From Phyto melanocephala (taxonomy: Eukaryota; Arthropoda; Insecta; Diptera; Rhinophoridae), in the NCBI GenBank assembly GCA_941918925.1, contig OW799237.1, forward strand, positions 13,435,201-13,499,200: a DNA stretch of 64,000 nucleotides, in the 5' to 3' direction. Below, in pieces: positions 48,558 through 58,960 of the stretch. Numbering within the stretch: the stretch's first letter is position 1; each line of letters opens with the position of its first letter. The translations under genes were made by a program, and so were the position numbers. The notes beneath the pieces were generated by a model. It was not told the origin of the DNA and ran no database searches. It saw only the letters and a program-made list of their open reading frames with translations.

Positions 48558-50999
48558 AAATAAAGAGGTAGAAGTACCAATAAGTGTTTAATTTTTCTTC
48601 ATTAATTTTTATTTATTTAAAAATAAGAATATATTTCATGAGTATGTACATATAAATTAAAGTAAGAATAAAGTGTTAATAATCAATATGAGAACTACAA
48701 CTACCGCTTATTTTTCCACAACTATGGTTTACGGAACGTTTAAGCCTTTTCGGGTATTTAAAGCAATATATAAAATATTTAAAGTGATGATAGAAGAGGT
48801 GACAATTTAGGTATCCCTGAGGTCACAAGTTCACTTCGACATTGTTGTTATTGCTGTCCGGGATATAAAACTGTTACCAATGCTATTACCTCTGGCTAAG
48901 GTAAAGAAGAATCCTGGACCTCGTGGGAACTCCAAAGATCAATTAGTCTCAAGGATAAACAGAGAATACTTCCATGGAAAGAAACTCATGACTTTAGCTT
49001 TAACAATATGAAATTCCTTTTAATTTATGTTCTTATTTGCAATTAAAATATTGAAAATTCTAAACTAGATTTATTATATTCAGCACAAGAAGAAACTATT
49101 CCTTCTATGTACAATAAAAAACAAAACAAAATTTATTACCATAAAGTTTCAAATTTATGATTAACACTTACTGATCATCTTTTTTAATTGTTAACTTGGC
49201 TTTCAAAGCAAAAAATAAAATAAAAAAATAAAAGATACCAAAAATGTGTTAAAATCCTTTAATAAAAATAAATATTTATGATCATTACTTTATTAGCCAA
49301 CGATTTGGCAAACAAAGGCGCGAGAAATGGCTAATTTTATGACAATTTAACAATTCCAGTTAACAGAAGACAAAACAACGACAACAACATAGGGTTTAAA
49401 GAAAATACAATATTAAGTCAACAATGGCCTTAAAGAGAGAGAGAGAGAGATGGAGAGACGAAAGCAAATTTTTGCCATAAAAAAAATATTCAATAAAAAT
49501 TGATCATAAACAGCAGATAATCCTCTTGATAATGATCAATAATAAGAGTATTTAAAGTGCAACTGATTTTTTATTTTTTTATTTTTAATTTTTATGTTCT
49601 TTTATTTGGCCATTTGAGAGAGTTTCAAAGAAAATTATGAATGAAGTGTTAAGTAGCACAAGCAACAATTTTATCAACAATTTATGGCACTTGTACGGAT
49701 TGTGTTTTTTTTTGTATGTTAATGCCGCCTTAAGTTTCAATGATTTAGTGCACATTATAAATTATTAAGATCATGGCATCCTTTTACCCCCAGTAAATAG
49801 CAACTAAATACTTTCTTTAATGTTGACTGTTTATGGAGTGAAAGATGAAGCAGATAGTTGAAGCGAAAAACTCATAAAAGTCATAAAATTTGATGAAATG
49901 TTACGCTGATCTAGGATTATAAATTTAACATGTCTTAACGACAGTCATAAAATGCAAACAATTTTACAATTTTAGTGTATTTCTTTTAACACTTTGACAG
50001 TAAATTCCACGAACAAACGCCACAAGGACATACTTGGCTGTGTGTCAGTCAATAATAAAAAAAGTGTTAAAGAATGTGTTTCTAAGAGTGTGGTGTGTGT
50101 GTGTTTATGACTACTGAATGGTTTCGTAAAAGACTGGCCAACATCCTTGTGTGCATACAGCAACAATCTCTGGTCATTCTTTGCAACAGAATCATAAAAA
50201 TAGAGATGTTTGTATTTATCTCTCACACTTGTTTTTATGAGTTTAGCACCCCTACGGTCAATTGTCATTTGATTTTTTTATTGTTCTTATTTTCAATTTT
50301 TATTTTCTTTTTATACACACCTCGGCATTCGGTTGCAAGTGTTACAATGTAAAAGTGTCCTTTGAGTAAAATGCTTTGAAATCTTAAAGGAGTGAAACTG
50401 TTGTGTACCGTATGATTCGTTATAAATGAAAATCTTTGGAGACCCATCACTCATGTGGTTAAATATAAAATTATTCAATTTCTTGCTACAACTATTATTG
50501 CCAACTACTGTTTTTGATTTTACTTAATCAATTAAGGTTCAAGTATTTTATTTTTGACAATTTTCCTCAAACAGTTAATTCCAGCTACTAGTTTTTTCAA
50601 TTCTTATTATTCTTTTCTTTCTTTCATTCAATAGCAGAAAACTATTTGTATGGGTTGGAGTGGTTTTGTTTTGTTGACATCTTCGTATTAACGGTTTGTC
50701 AGGCCAAAGGCTGAAGAGATTGATTGGTTCATGGAAGCCAAGTGTTGAAATTTAAAATGGAAAAAATATGAAAAATTAAAATTCATACTTAAAATATCCT
50801 AAGAGACGATTCTAGGGAATTGTTTATCGCTTTTTAATAAGAAAAAAAATTTGTTTTTAAGGCACTGATAAATGTAAGAAAGTAGTTGATAGAATGTGTT
50901 TCTCAGACTGTTCATAAGAAGTGGTTCAAACATAATGCACGATTTTAATTGTGCATCACAACTTAAGGTCAAGATTTTGCCTAAATTAATATGGCGTTT
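48558..50999. other. intergenic, nothing recognised
   Basis: Includes a (GA)n microsatellite at 49434-49450. Opposing ORFs at 49972-50352 shadow each other and have no domains. No gene is seen. Confidence 0.35.
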
Positions 51000-52170
51000 C
51001 TTTGTTTCAGTATTTGACAAATTCATTCATGGAGAGGTATACAATTAAGCAGCGCTTTAAGCTTACTGGAGCCCTTCACGAAATTCGGCTTTCAAATCAA
51101 AATGCGTTTAGTGGACTTCGTTATATTTTTTATCAGCATAATCGACCAAATATGTCAACAATTAAGATGATTGTGCAAATTTCAGCAAACCGGGTCTGTA
51201 GGAAATGTGAGACCACCTTTGCATGATCGCCCAGTTCGTTCTGTGAAAAATATTGCTATTTTTTGCAATAGTGTGGCAGAAGAGCTATCGACCTCGACTC
51301 TTCGCCGTGCCCAACAGTTTAACGTCTGACTAACATCCCTGATGCGAATTTTAAATAATGATTTGAATTTACACACTTGCAAGATTCAACTGACTCAAGA
51401 ACTTTAACCTACTGAGCATTTAAAGCGTCGTCAGTTCTCCCAATAGTTGATTGTGCAGCCACAAGAGATTGTTAACTTTGCAAATAAAACCATATTCAGC
51501 GAGGAGGCACACTTTCACCTCAGTGGATTCGTTAACAAGCATAATTGCCGAATTTGGCCAAGTAATAATCTACGTGTGATTGTTAAAAAGCCGTTACATC
51601 CACAAAGAGTGACTGAGTGAAGTTCATGGGCTGGAGGCGAATTCTTTCTTTTTCGAAAATGAGATCCGCCAAGTAGTAACTGTAATTGGCGTTAGCTAGC
51701 GCAAGATTATAACGGACTTTTTGTGACCAGAAATTGAGGATATGGATCTGGACGATATGTGGTTTCAATATGATGGTGCCACTTGCCACACATCCAACGA
51801 AACAATGGATCTTTTGCGAGAGAATTTAATGGTTGTGTTAAATCAGGTCGCGACGATCTTAATTTGCCCCCCCGATCGTGTGATTTGACATCATTGGACA
51901 TCTTTATTTGGGGATATTTAAAAGAAAAAGTGTATGTACGTCAAGAAGCCTAGAATAATTCAAGAGCTAAAGAATTACATACTTCAGCACATTAACGATG
52001 TTAAATCATTGAAAATATGGACCATCGAATAGACATGCATGCTACTGACGCCGTGGTGAGCATTTGGCCGATATTTTGTTTCATATTTAATCGTCATAGA
52101 TCGTTCTGTCATAATAAAAAATATTAAGATAATTCTTCGAAAACATCTTGTTTTATTTACAATTAACATA
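51000..52170 (+). mobile_element. Tc1/mariner-type transposase, nearly full length but broken
   Basis: The longest copy in the window. It starts MERYTIKQRFKL at 51031 and has NQNAFSGLR, the HTH region (TSTLRRAQQFNV), YKIQLTQEL-like remains, FSEEAHFHLSGFVNKHNCRI (about 51495-51550), KPLHPQRVT and MWFQYDGATCHT with the second Asp codon at 51772. After a frameshift come PRSCDLTSLDIFIWGYLKEK, with the third Asp codon at 51897. The 125-nt distance, corrected for one lost base, gives 41 residues between these Asp residues. The first Asp is Glu (SEEAHF). At least two stops and several frameshifts are present. Terminal repeats were not resolved. Confidence 0.88.
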
Positions 52171-52389
52171 TTTCGCTTGGGTTATGCCAACCTTAAAAAA
52201 CAGTGTTTCAAATTGAATGGCAGTTTACGATTATTACGGATAAAACAGTACAAGAGGGAACAATTCGTTAAAAAATTAAAAAACCTAGTAGAACAATGAT
52301 TGGAATATAGTCTAACTTCTCTGATTAAAAGGAGAGTAATTTCTAGCTAAAAGAATTATTCTTTTAACTGCTAAAGGCCGAGCCATATG

Positions 52390-53020
52390 GAAACTGTCAT
52401 TCGTCTACCGTCGCCAATTCCAACTGACATTAATTTGACGACACACAAGTTTGATACAAGTGATACTTTGTAAATGTATATTGAATCCGCTTATCAAAGT
52501 AAGCTTTCAACTGTTGCCTGTCAAACTACCCAACGTACATTAAAAGTAGCCCAATTTCAGTACTTTGCATCGATGACAACCTACCGAATGAGACAAAGTG
52601 TATATGAAAACCTGTAGTTTATTTGTCGAACACAGTTCAAAAAATTCGTACAAAATATGATCAGAAATTGATCTAAGTTCGAAGACTTTGAAGAAAGAAA
52701 TTTTTAGTTAAAGGAGACAGAATTGTTACTATGAACCAGTCATCCGGCATCCTTTTCAACTGAGATCAACTAGTCGACAGAAAATATTTACACAACAAAA
52801 ACTTTGAAAACGAATTTAAAATCCGCAAATGAAAGTAAGAGGCCAGCTGATAGCTGTTAAACTACTCAACCTACACTTAAAATTTAAGAATGCTCAGCTT
52901 CATTACTTGGAGTTGACGGTGACGTACTGAATGAGAAAAAGCTTTCATGTTTACATTTAGCTGCAATTCGAAACGGAAAAGTATGACGAATTTAATATGC
53001 CTCGTTGGTCCAACAGCGAG
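52390..53020. repeat. diverged tandem duplication, period about 336 bp
   Basis: AATCCGC at 52484 and 52820 anchors the two units. Both contain CAACTGA, GTCGACA/TGACGACA-like words, CTGTTAAACTAC(T/C)CAAC and GAATGAGA(C/A)AAAG in the same order. The units are less AT-rich than their flanks. No coding sequence is recognised. It could be satellite-derived or the ends of an unknown element. Confidence 0.6.
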
Positions 53021-53309
53021 CCGCTTCAATATCGCAAGCAATGCGTGGGTGTGAAGAGTGTTGATGAGAGTTCAGAAACAACAATTCAACTTTATGGACG
53101 AAAATTGTAAATTTTAAGAAACTTAGAGAGCAAAATTTGAGTTAATATTCGCTTTACTTACAAAGTTCAAAGGACAATAGGACTAAAGACCATAGGAAAA
53201 AATTCGTTCAATGAGTTAAGGAATACAAACAAGTGGATGCGCACTTTCAAGCAAAACCATGCAAAGCAATTTTGTCATTATTGCTTTCTTTTAACCCTGA
53301 AACGATTAA

Positions 53310-53575
53310 GTATATCTTTTACTTGATGGATTTGTTAAACAAATTTGGAATTTAAGAAGTCCAAATACGATTGCATGAATATAAACGTATTTGTTTGGTG
53401 TTTGGTGTGGACTTTGGACTAGAAGCATTATTAGACCATATTTTTTCGAAATTGAGGCTAAACAAACAGTGACTTTCAATGCTGACTTATGCCTTAATGG
53501 GATGATATTTATGTGGATGACATGTAATTTCAACAGAATAATGTTGCATGCAATAAATTCCGTAGAAAAAAAAAT
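53310..53575 (+). mobile_element. Tc1/mariner-type relic, small internal fragment
   Basis: FYLMDLLNKF (remains of FYLDGFVNKQ), then VFGVWCGLWTRSIIRPYFFE and QTVTFNADL. It then jumps to MIFMWMTCNFNRIM, the remains of the second-Asp block. An isolated, dead piece. Confidence 0.75.
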
Positions 53576-55254
53576 CAATTAAATAAATTCTCTGTTCGTT
53601 TACTCTCTGGTTTCTGTGATCAGAAATGTCTCTCCTGATATTGGATTTTCTGATATTGGGTAATATGAAGTCATAGATCTACGCCAGCAAGCCTAATGCA
53701 TCAATGGAGAAAATTTATTGCTTCATCAAGAAATTGCAACCAAATGGAGGGAAAATTTTCGTAGAAATTTTCGGCGCAAGAGTGAGGCTGCAATTCTAAA
53801 CTTCAATATATATATTTTTTTTTGCAACAGCCTTTAAAATATTAGATCGATACAACATTGTGAAAACAAGTATAGGGCGTTAATTAACCTTAAGACACAA
53901 TGAAGACTATTGGTTTTAAAGCAAATCAGATTGAAGTCTATAAGACGAATTGATCCTAAAACCCAAAATAAAACACAAGTGACTGATCTATCAAGGCATT
54001 ACTTCTCTATATTTTCTAATTCGGTTGTTTTCTAATTCTTGTATTATACGAAATGTATTTTATATCAACTTTTTTTCTTTAAAACATAATCTAAAGCACA
54101 GCATCGAAAATAATGTGTCTTTTTTTATCGCCATTTTTATCAACTTTATCGAATTGACCATTTCAACCGTTTCCACTCTCTATTAATATTTAGCAAAATT
54201 TTTCCTTAATACAATTACAAGTTTAATCACATGTTAATTGACTTAGTGCACTCAGATATGTGCCAACAAATTAGGATTTGCATGCTAAAACTTTATGATG
54301 GTATCAAATTTCGTTTCCCAAGAAGTAAGCGGAAAACTGAAAACACAATCAACCACCCATGTTTTTAATTTTTTTCTTTTTTATTTCACATTTTTCCACC
54401 ACACACATTCAGTAAACACTCCACTAATACAAATATTCTGCTGGTAAAATATGTTTAATGCTGTTGAATGACAAACGACTAAACGACCTACCCAAAGGAA
54501 AAAATGATAAAATTTATAATGGCAGAAATGTATGCTTTTAAAGCAGAACTTTAAAGAAGTGTAGTCGTATAAGGGAAATAGGTATTTTAGAAGGGCTAGA
54601 TAGAGTTTTAAAAATTCATATACAACCAGATATACTATACTCGTATCGTTAGCCATAGAGACCAGCTAAATATTTGTTGCTTTGAAAAAGCTTTCAGTAG
54701 TGAGGCTAAGGAAGATTTGGATTTAAGAACTCACACTATCCTGAAGACTTTTCACTACCTAAGACTTTTGAATCAATCTACAAATCACCTTAATAGATAA
54801 ATCCTTCACTTTCTTGGCATTAATTATATTTAATAATTGTTTTTGGCTTCTTTTTTAACAACCGATTATTTCCTTTTGCAATGAAACCTCATTTCTTCTT
54901 AAAATTTTGATCAGAATGATTAACTGATAGTTGGTCTAATGTGTTTCATTAGCTCATTTTTTACTCACTTTTCAAACTAAAATCCGGCAAAAAATATCCA
55001 AAACTTTCTTTTAGAATATTTTTTTCAATTCAATTCCTTTACTCAGCTTAAGTTCAACCTATCTGTTGCCCTTAAGAACAATGTACATTAAGGGTAAAGC
55101 AATTAGATACATGACCAAGTATGTGTATCTTTCCTGTTCAATTGAAGATGCTTGCGAATAGAACTAACAAGTTCTTCTTAAAATATCTTCACATTGTTTA
55201 GAAGTAAAGTATAATTATTATGAACTCGGAAAAAGCAGTATTGAATGAACACAT
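53576..55254. other. intergenic, nothing recognised
   Basis: No gene is seen. Minus-strand ORF 54381-54656 has no domain. Nothing repeats elsewhere in the window. Confidence 0.35.
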
Positions 55255-55640
55255 CCCCTTCAAGGTAATAGCAATCTTTACTGACGAATCAAAAATAAAC
55301 TGCAAAACTGAAGCAAGTATTTTAAGGGACACTCTAGAATTCAAAAAATCATTTGTAGTGGGCGATCAGTGAAATGTATTTCCGATGTTACCAATATGGT
55401 CTACTGATGGTCAATATGCGCTAAAGGGCAAAACCATCTATGTCGACATTGATATCTTATGTGATCAAGTCAGTAGTTCTTAAAGTTTGCAGAAGCTTAC
55501 TTAAGAGAATATCAAACAACATAAGGCTGTGCTACATCCCTGCGAACGAAGCGGCTGACAAACTGAAAAGAAGAGGCTCTATAATAGTAACCACTTTTGA
55601 CGTAATCTCAATATACCCTCCCTTGTGCGAATGGTAAGGT
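55255..55640 (+). mobile_element. non-LTR retrotransposon RNase H relic
   Basis: Reading across frames gives VIAIFTDESKINCKTEAS (the first RNase H Asp block, normally IFTDGSK), then a decayed GDQ-NVFP block, YVDID, VVLKVCRSLLKRISNNIRLC and YIPANEAADKLKRRGS. The last corresponds to the terminal W-P-GH...GNE-AD-LAR-G block with its His segment deleted. Order and spacing fit the RNase H domain that follows reverse transcriptase in I/R1-type elements. Several stops; dead. The sequence 55641-56175 to its right holds nothing I recognise. Confidence 0.7.
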
Positions 55641-56175
55641 AATATTACAGAACGAACAGAAAGTGAGTAAATTCTGCAGTTTGCAAAATGTTTTGGCCAG
55701 TACTTAGTATCGCCGAGTATTGGATCGTATATTGTAAAATTTCAACCGAACTCAACGGATTATAACCACTTCTGTTAGAGGAGAGTTTGTTGATTATTTT
55801 CTCTGACATTGTCCTGCACTAGGAGACATGGACTTTTGGGTAAATGTTTATGTAACTGATTACCACTCTTCACCCGCCATACCACACTTTACACTTACGA
55901 TCGGAACGAATTCCACTTCTTATAAGCCATTCCGATAGTTTTTGTTTTCTATTTTGAAATTTCACTACAAATTCTTGCATATTAACACATATTCATACAG
56001 TTAATCTTGTGGCGACAGCTAACCGGGAAGCATAATGCCAAAATTTGTTAAATTCGACTTTATTTCATTTATTTATGCAGGGGCTGAAAATTACACTTTC
56101 GTTGCGCTTTCTAACATTTAACTTAAGGGACTTTTTTGAATAACGTATGTACTAAATTTATCGTCAAAAATAAAT

Positions 56176-56390
56176 TTCCTTTTTTATACCCTTCACACAA
56201 AAGTGAAAAAGAGTGCATAAAGGTTTGTCGTACCGTGTGAAATTTTTACACTTTTCATTTCCGACCCCATAAAGTATATATTTTTTTTGAAAGCCGATGA
56301 AGAGGGGAGTCGATTAATCATTGTTAGTCTGTCCGTCCGTAAATAAACTTTTAGAAGCCCCCCCGACATCGCGTGAGTAATTAAAATGTT
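56176..56390. repeat. dispersed TATACCC family, partial copy (inverse to 47819)
   Basis: TATACCCTTCACAC at 56186-56199, then GTGTGAAATTTTTACA, TTCATTTCCGACCCCATAAA, GGGGAGTCGATTAA, GTCTGTCCGTCCGT and TTTTAGAAGCCCCCC. These are the reverse complement, in reverse order, of the right part of 47819-48557, so the copy is inverted relative to it and truncated. Confidence 0.72.
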
Positions 56391-58254
56391 TGAAATATTC
56401 GGGAGCAGATTGGTATTGATAATCAGATCAGATAATCAGAAAATCAAAATCAATCAAAATTTATATCCCTAATATAAAAATTCGGCCGACTTTCTAAACG
56501 CAAGTTGTAATGCATAATTCAAAAAAATTAGTATGCAATGATAAACATGTCTTAAGTGCAACCTTGCGTTGCAGAGACTTTCTTGTATATTTTATCGGCA
56601 TTTAGGAACGCCCATGGGTCCAGTTTTTGTCTCTGCAATTTAAAGTGTTTAATTATTTAAATTATTAATAAGTCTGTGATTAAAATAAACTCTATCAATT
56701 ATCAATAATTTATTAAAAATAAACAAGAAAATTCTTACTCAGCTATTGCGATTTTGACAGCTGATACTTATTTAAATGAGTTGCCAAACGATAAGGAACA
56801 TTGGACGTTGCCAGAAAGTTTACATATGCATTTACGAAATATGCATTGCAAATTGCGTTTAGAAAGTCGGCCTTTGCCTTGACAAAAGACATCTACTAAA
56901 AAGTTGTTTTGTGGTATCAATATGCCTTGCTTGCATTTCTTAAGTTGTCACTTTATATTTCTTAAGACTCAAATATTTGCGTGACGCCCCTTAAAGCATG
57001 TACGAAAAAAAATCAATAACACTTGTGGAATATCAAGTGGTTTTAATTTTTTTATACAAAAAATTTATACAAAATTTTAAAACTTTTCCATATGCGGCCA
57101 AACGAAAAAATTTGTTTCTTCCTTTTGTATCAAAAAAAAAAAAAAAAGATTTTATCATTTTAAGTCCTGCTGATTGCCATGAATGTATGTATTTTCTTCA
57201 GACAACATTTTCACAACAAAATCATTAATGAATAAAAATAAATCTACTACCGTGGGTGCAAAAATCCACGCACTACTAACAAATTGACTAAAAATATATA
57301 TAAAAAAAAACATTATTGTTCCCATACAAAAGGCCCGGTTTAAGCAGGACATGATGACAAAAAAGATATAAAGCGAATATAGGAAAACTAAATGTAAACG
57401 GCAGCCAGCCTTCACGGTTTAATTGGTTGCAAATGATATAAATGTCATACATTTGCACATTCGCACACACAAAATAACAACAAAATGTCAAATATACAAA
57501 AGTGTAAAATATAGAAAAAAAACAAAACAAAATATGGCAGCCATTGATATGAATTGTAAAGGAAACAAACAACAGCAGCAGCATCTTTTAGTTCCTGACA
57601 GCTGGCCTCGTTCATTAGCGTGTGTGTGCGTGTGTTTTCTTCTATTTTAAGATTTTTGGCTGATCATTAATAGAAAAATAGATATAGCTGAGAATGATGA
57701 TGATGATGATGTTGTTGTTGTTGGTGGTGGTAGTTTCAATTACCACAAAATATATACAAAATTGTGGTGGTTAAATCCAGTTGATAATCCAAATGGGAAA
57801 TAAAACAAGGAAATAAAAACTAAAACACCCTTCTATTAACAGCCAATCAAAATATTGGTAATGATCCATACAACTACAATAAAACCAATTCACATACATA
57901 CACATCAAATGAGCAGCAAAGAGTATAAACGTTTTTAAGCCAGTTGGCCTTAACAAAGAGCACATACTTTAAACAGCCCCATAGAGAAAGAAAAAAGAGA
58001 GATTTGGTAGTTTGAGGCCATATAGTTATACCCTTCTTTCGTTGCATCTAAAAATTCATGAAGAGAGTGCAAGCTTTGATCGTTGCCATTGTTTAGCCAC
58101 CACCAAAGTGTTTTAATAAAATAAAAAAAAAAATTAAAATCGTGAATAAAAAGCCCAACTAGTTTTTTTTTTTTTTAAATATTGTATACAATTCACGGTG
58201 AGTTTAACAAAGACGCCCCTTTTTCCTTATTGTTAAGCTAATGTTACAATAGAG
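56391..58254. other. intergenic; nothing recognised
   Basis: Holds trinucleotide runs GAT, GTT and GGT at 57695-57731. ORFs at 56998-57650 overlap on both strands and have no domains. This is the distal 5' flank of gsb-n. Confidence 0.35.
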
Positions 58255-58896
58255 AGACCGCGCTATAGAGCGAACTATATCGCAGCAGGCATTCGCTAGT
58301 CGCTTGTATTGAATACATTTATTTCTTCCATTTGACTTGTTCGCGTTTTGTTGAATTAATACTGGGCGAACCAGTTTTAGTGGTTTTTGTGATCTTGTTG
58401 CGGCTTTATTAATTTATGCTCGCGCGCTCTTTAGTTGTTGGCCAAGTGTCGCGCCGTTGGATTGAATACAAAATAACGCGTTTAAATAAACAAACAACAT
58501 CAAACTAAACAAACGTAGCGTTACGTTTACATAGAAAATCATTGCCTTAAGGGGGGAAAATTTATGATTTACCCCAAAATAATACGAAACGTAAACGAAA
58601 ATCATTGAGAGCTTAAACAAATTTGAAAACTTCCGTCGGTATACGGTTTTCTTTTTAAACAATGTAGTGTAATGAGTGTTGAACAAAATAAATGTTTAAA
58701 TAATTAAATTATAAAATTATAAAAAATAAAATTATAAATAATTATTGTAATTTAACTTCAAATAAAAAATAAAATGCCTTTGTAATACATGGAATAAGTG
58801 CAATTGAAGTAATAAATAAATAACTTCCTTAAAAAAGGCTTAAAGCTTAAACAGTTTTTTGTTTTGAACTGAAAACGAACACAAGTTCCTAGCAAA
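58255..58896 (+). promoter_or_regulatory. candidate gsb-n promoter and 5' leader
   Basis: CpG dinucleotides cluster at 58255-58500 (CCGCGCTATAGAGCG, TTCGCGTTTTG, CTCGCGCGCTC, TGTCGCGCCG, AACGCG), unlike anywhere else in the interval. AT-rich sequence then runs to the gsb-n ATG. The start site cannot be placed. Candidates include the region around 58370 (GAACCAGTTT). The leader near the ATG ends AGCAAAATGG, a good fly start context. Confidence 0.5.
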
Positions 58897-58960
58897 ATGG
58901 ATATGACTGGTGCTAATTCTTTAAATATGCGTCCCTTGTTCGCAGGTTATCCCTTTCAAG
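58897..58960 (+). CDS. gsb-n: gsb-n exon 1 (21 codons plus 1 nt)
   Basis: An ATG with a favourable context (AAAATGG) and a perfect donor GTGAGT. It shares LNM-P-FAGYPFQ and the phase-1 junction with gsb exon 1. Confidence 0.92.

Noticed and set aside
49972..50352. Opposing ORFs of 98 and 85 codons
   Set aside because: They shadow each other and have no domain, splice context or codon signal.
57695..57731. Polymer-encoding exon
   Set aside because: GAT/GTT/GGT runs are plain microsatellites with no flanking open frame that makes sense.
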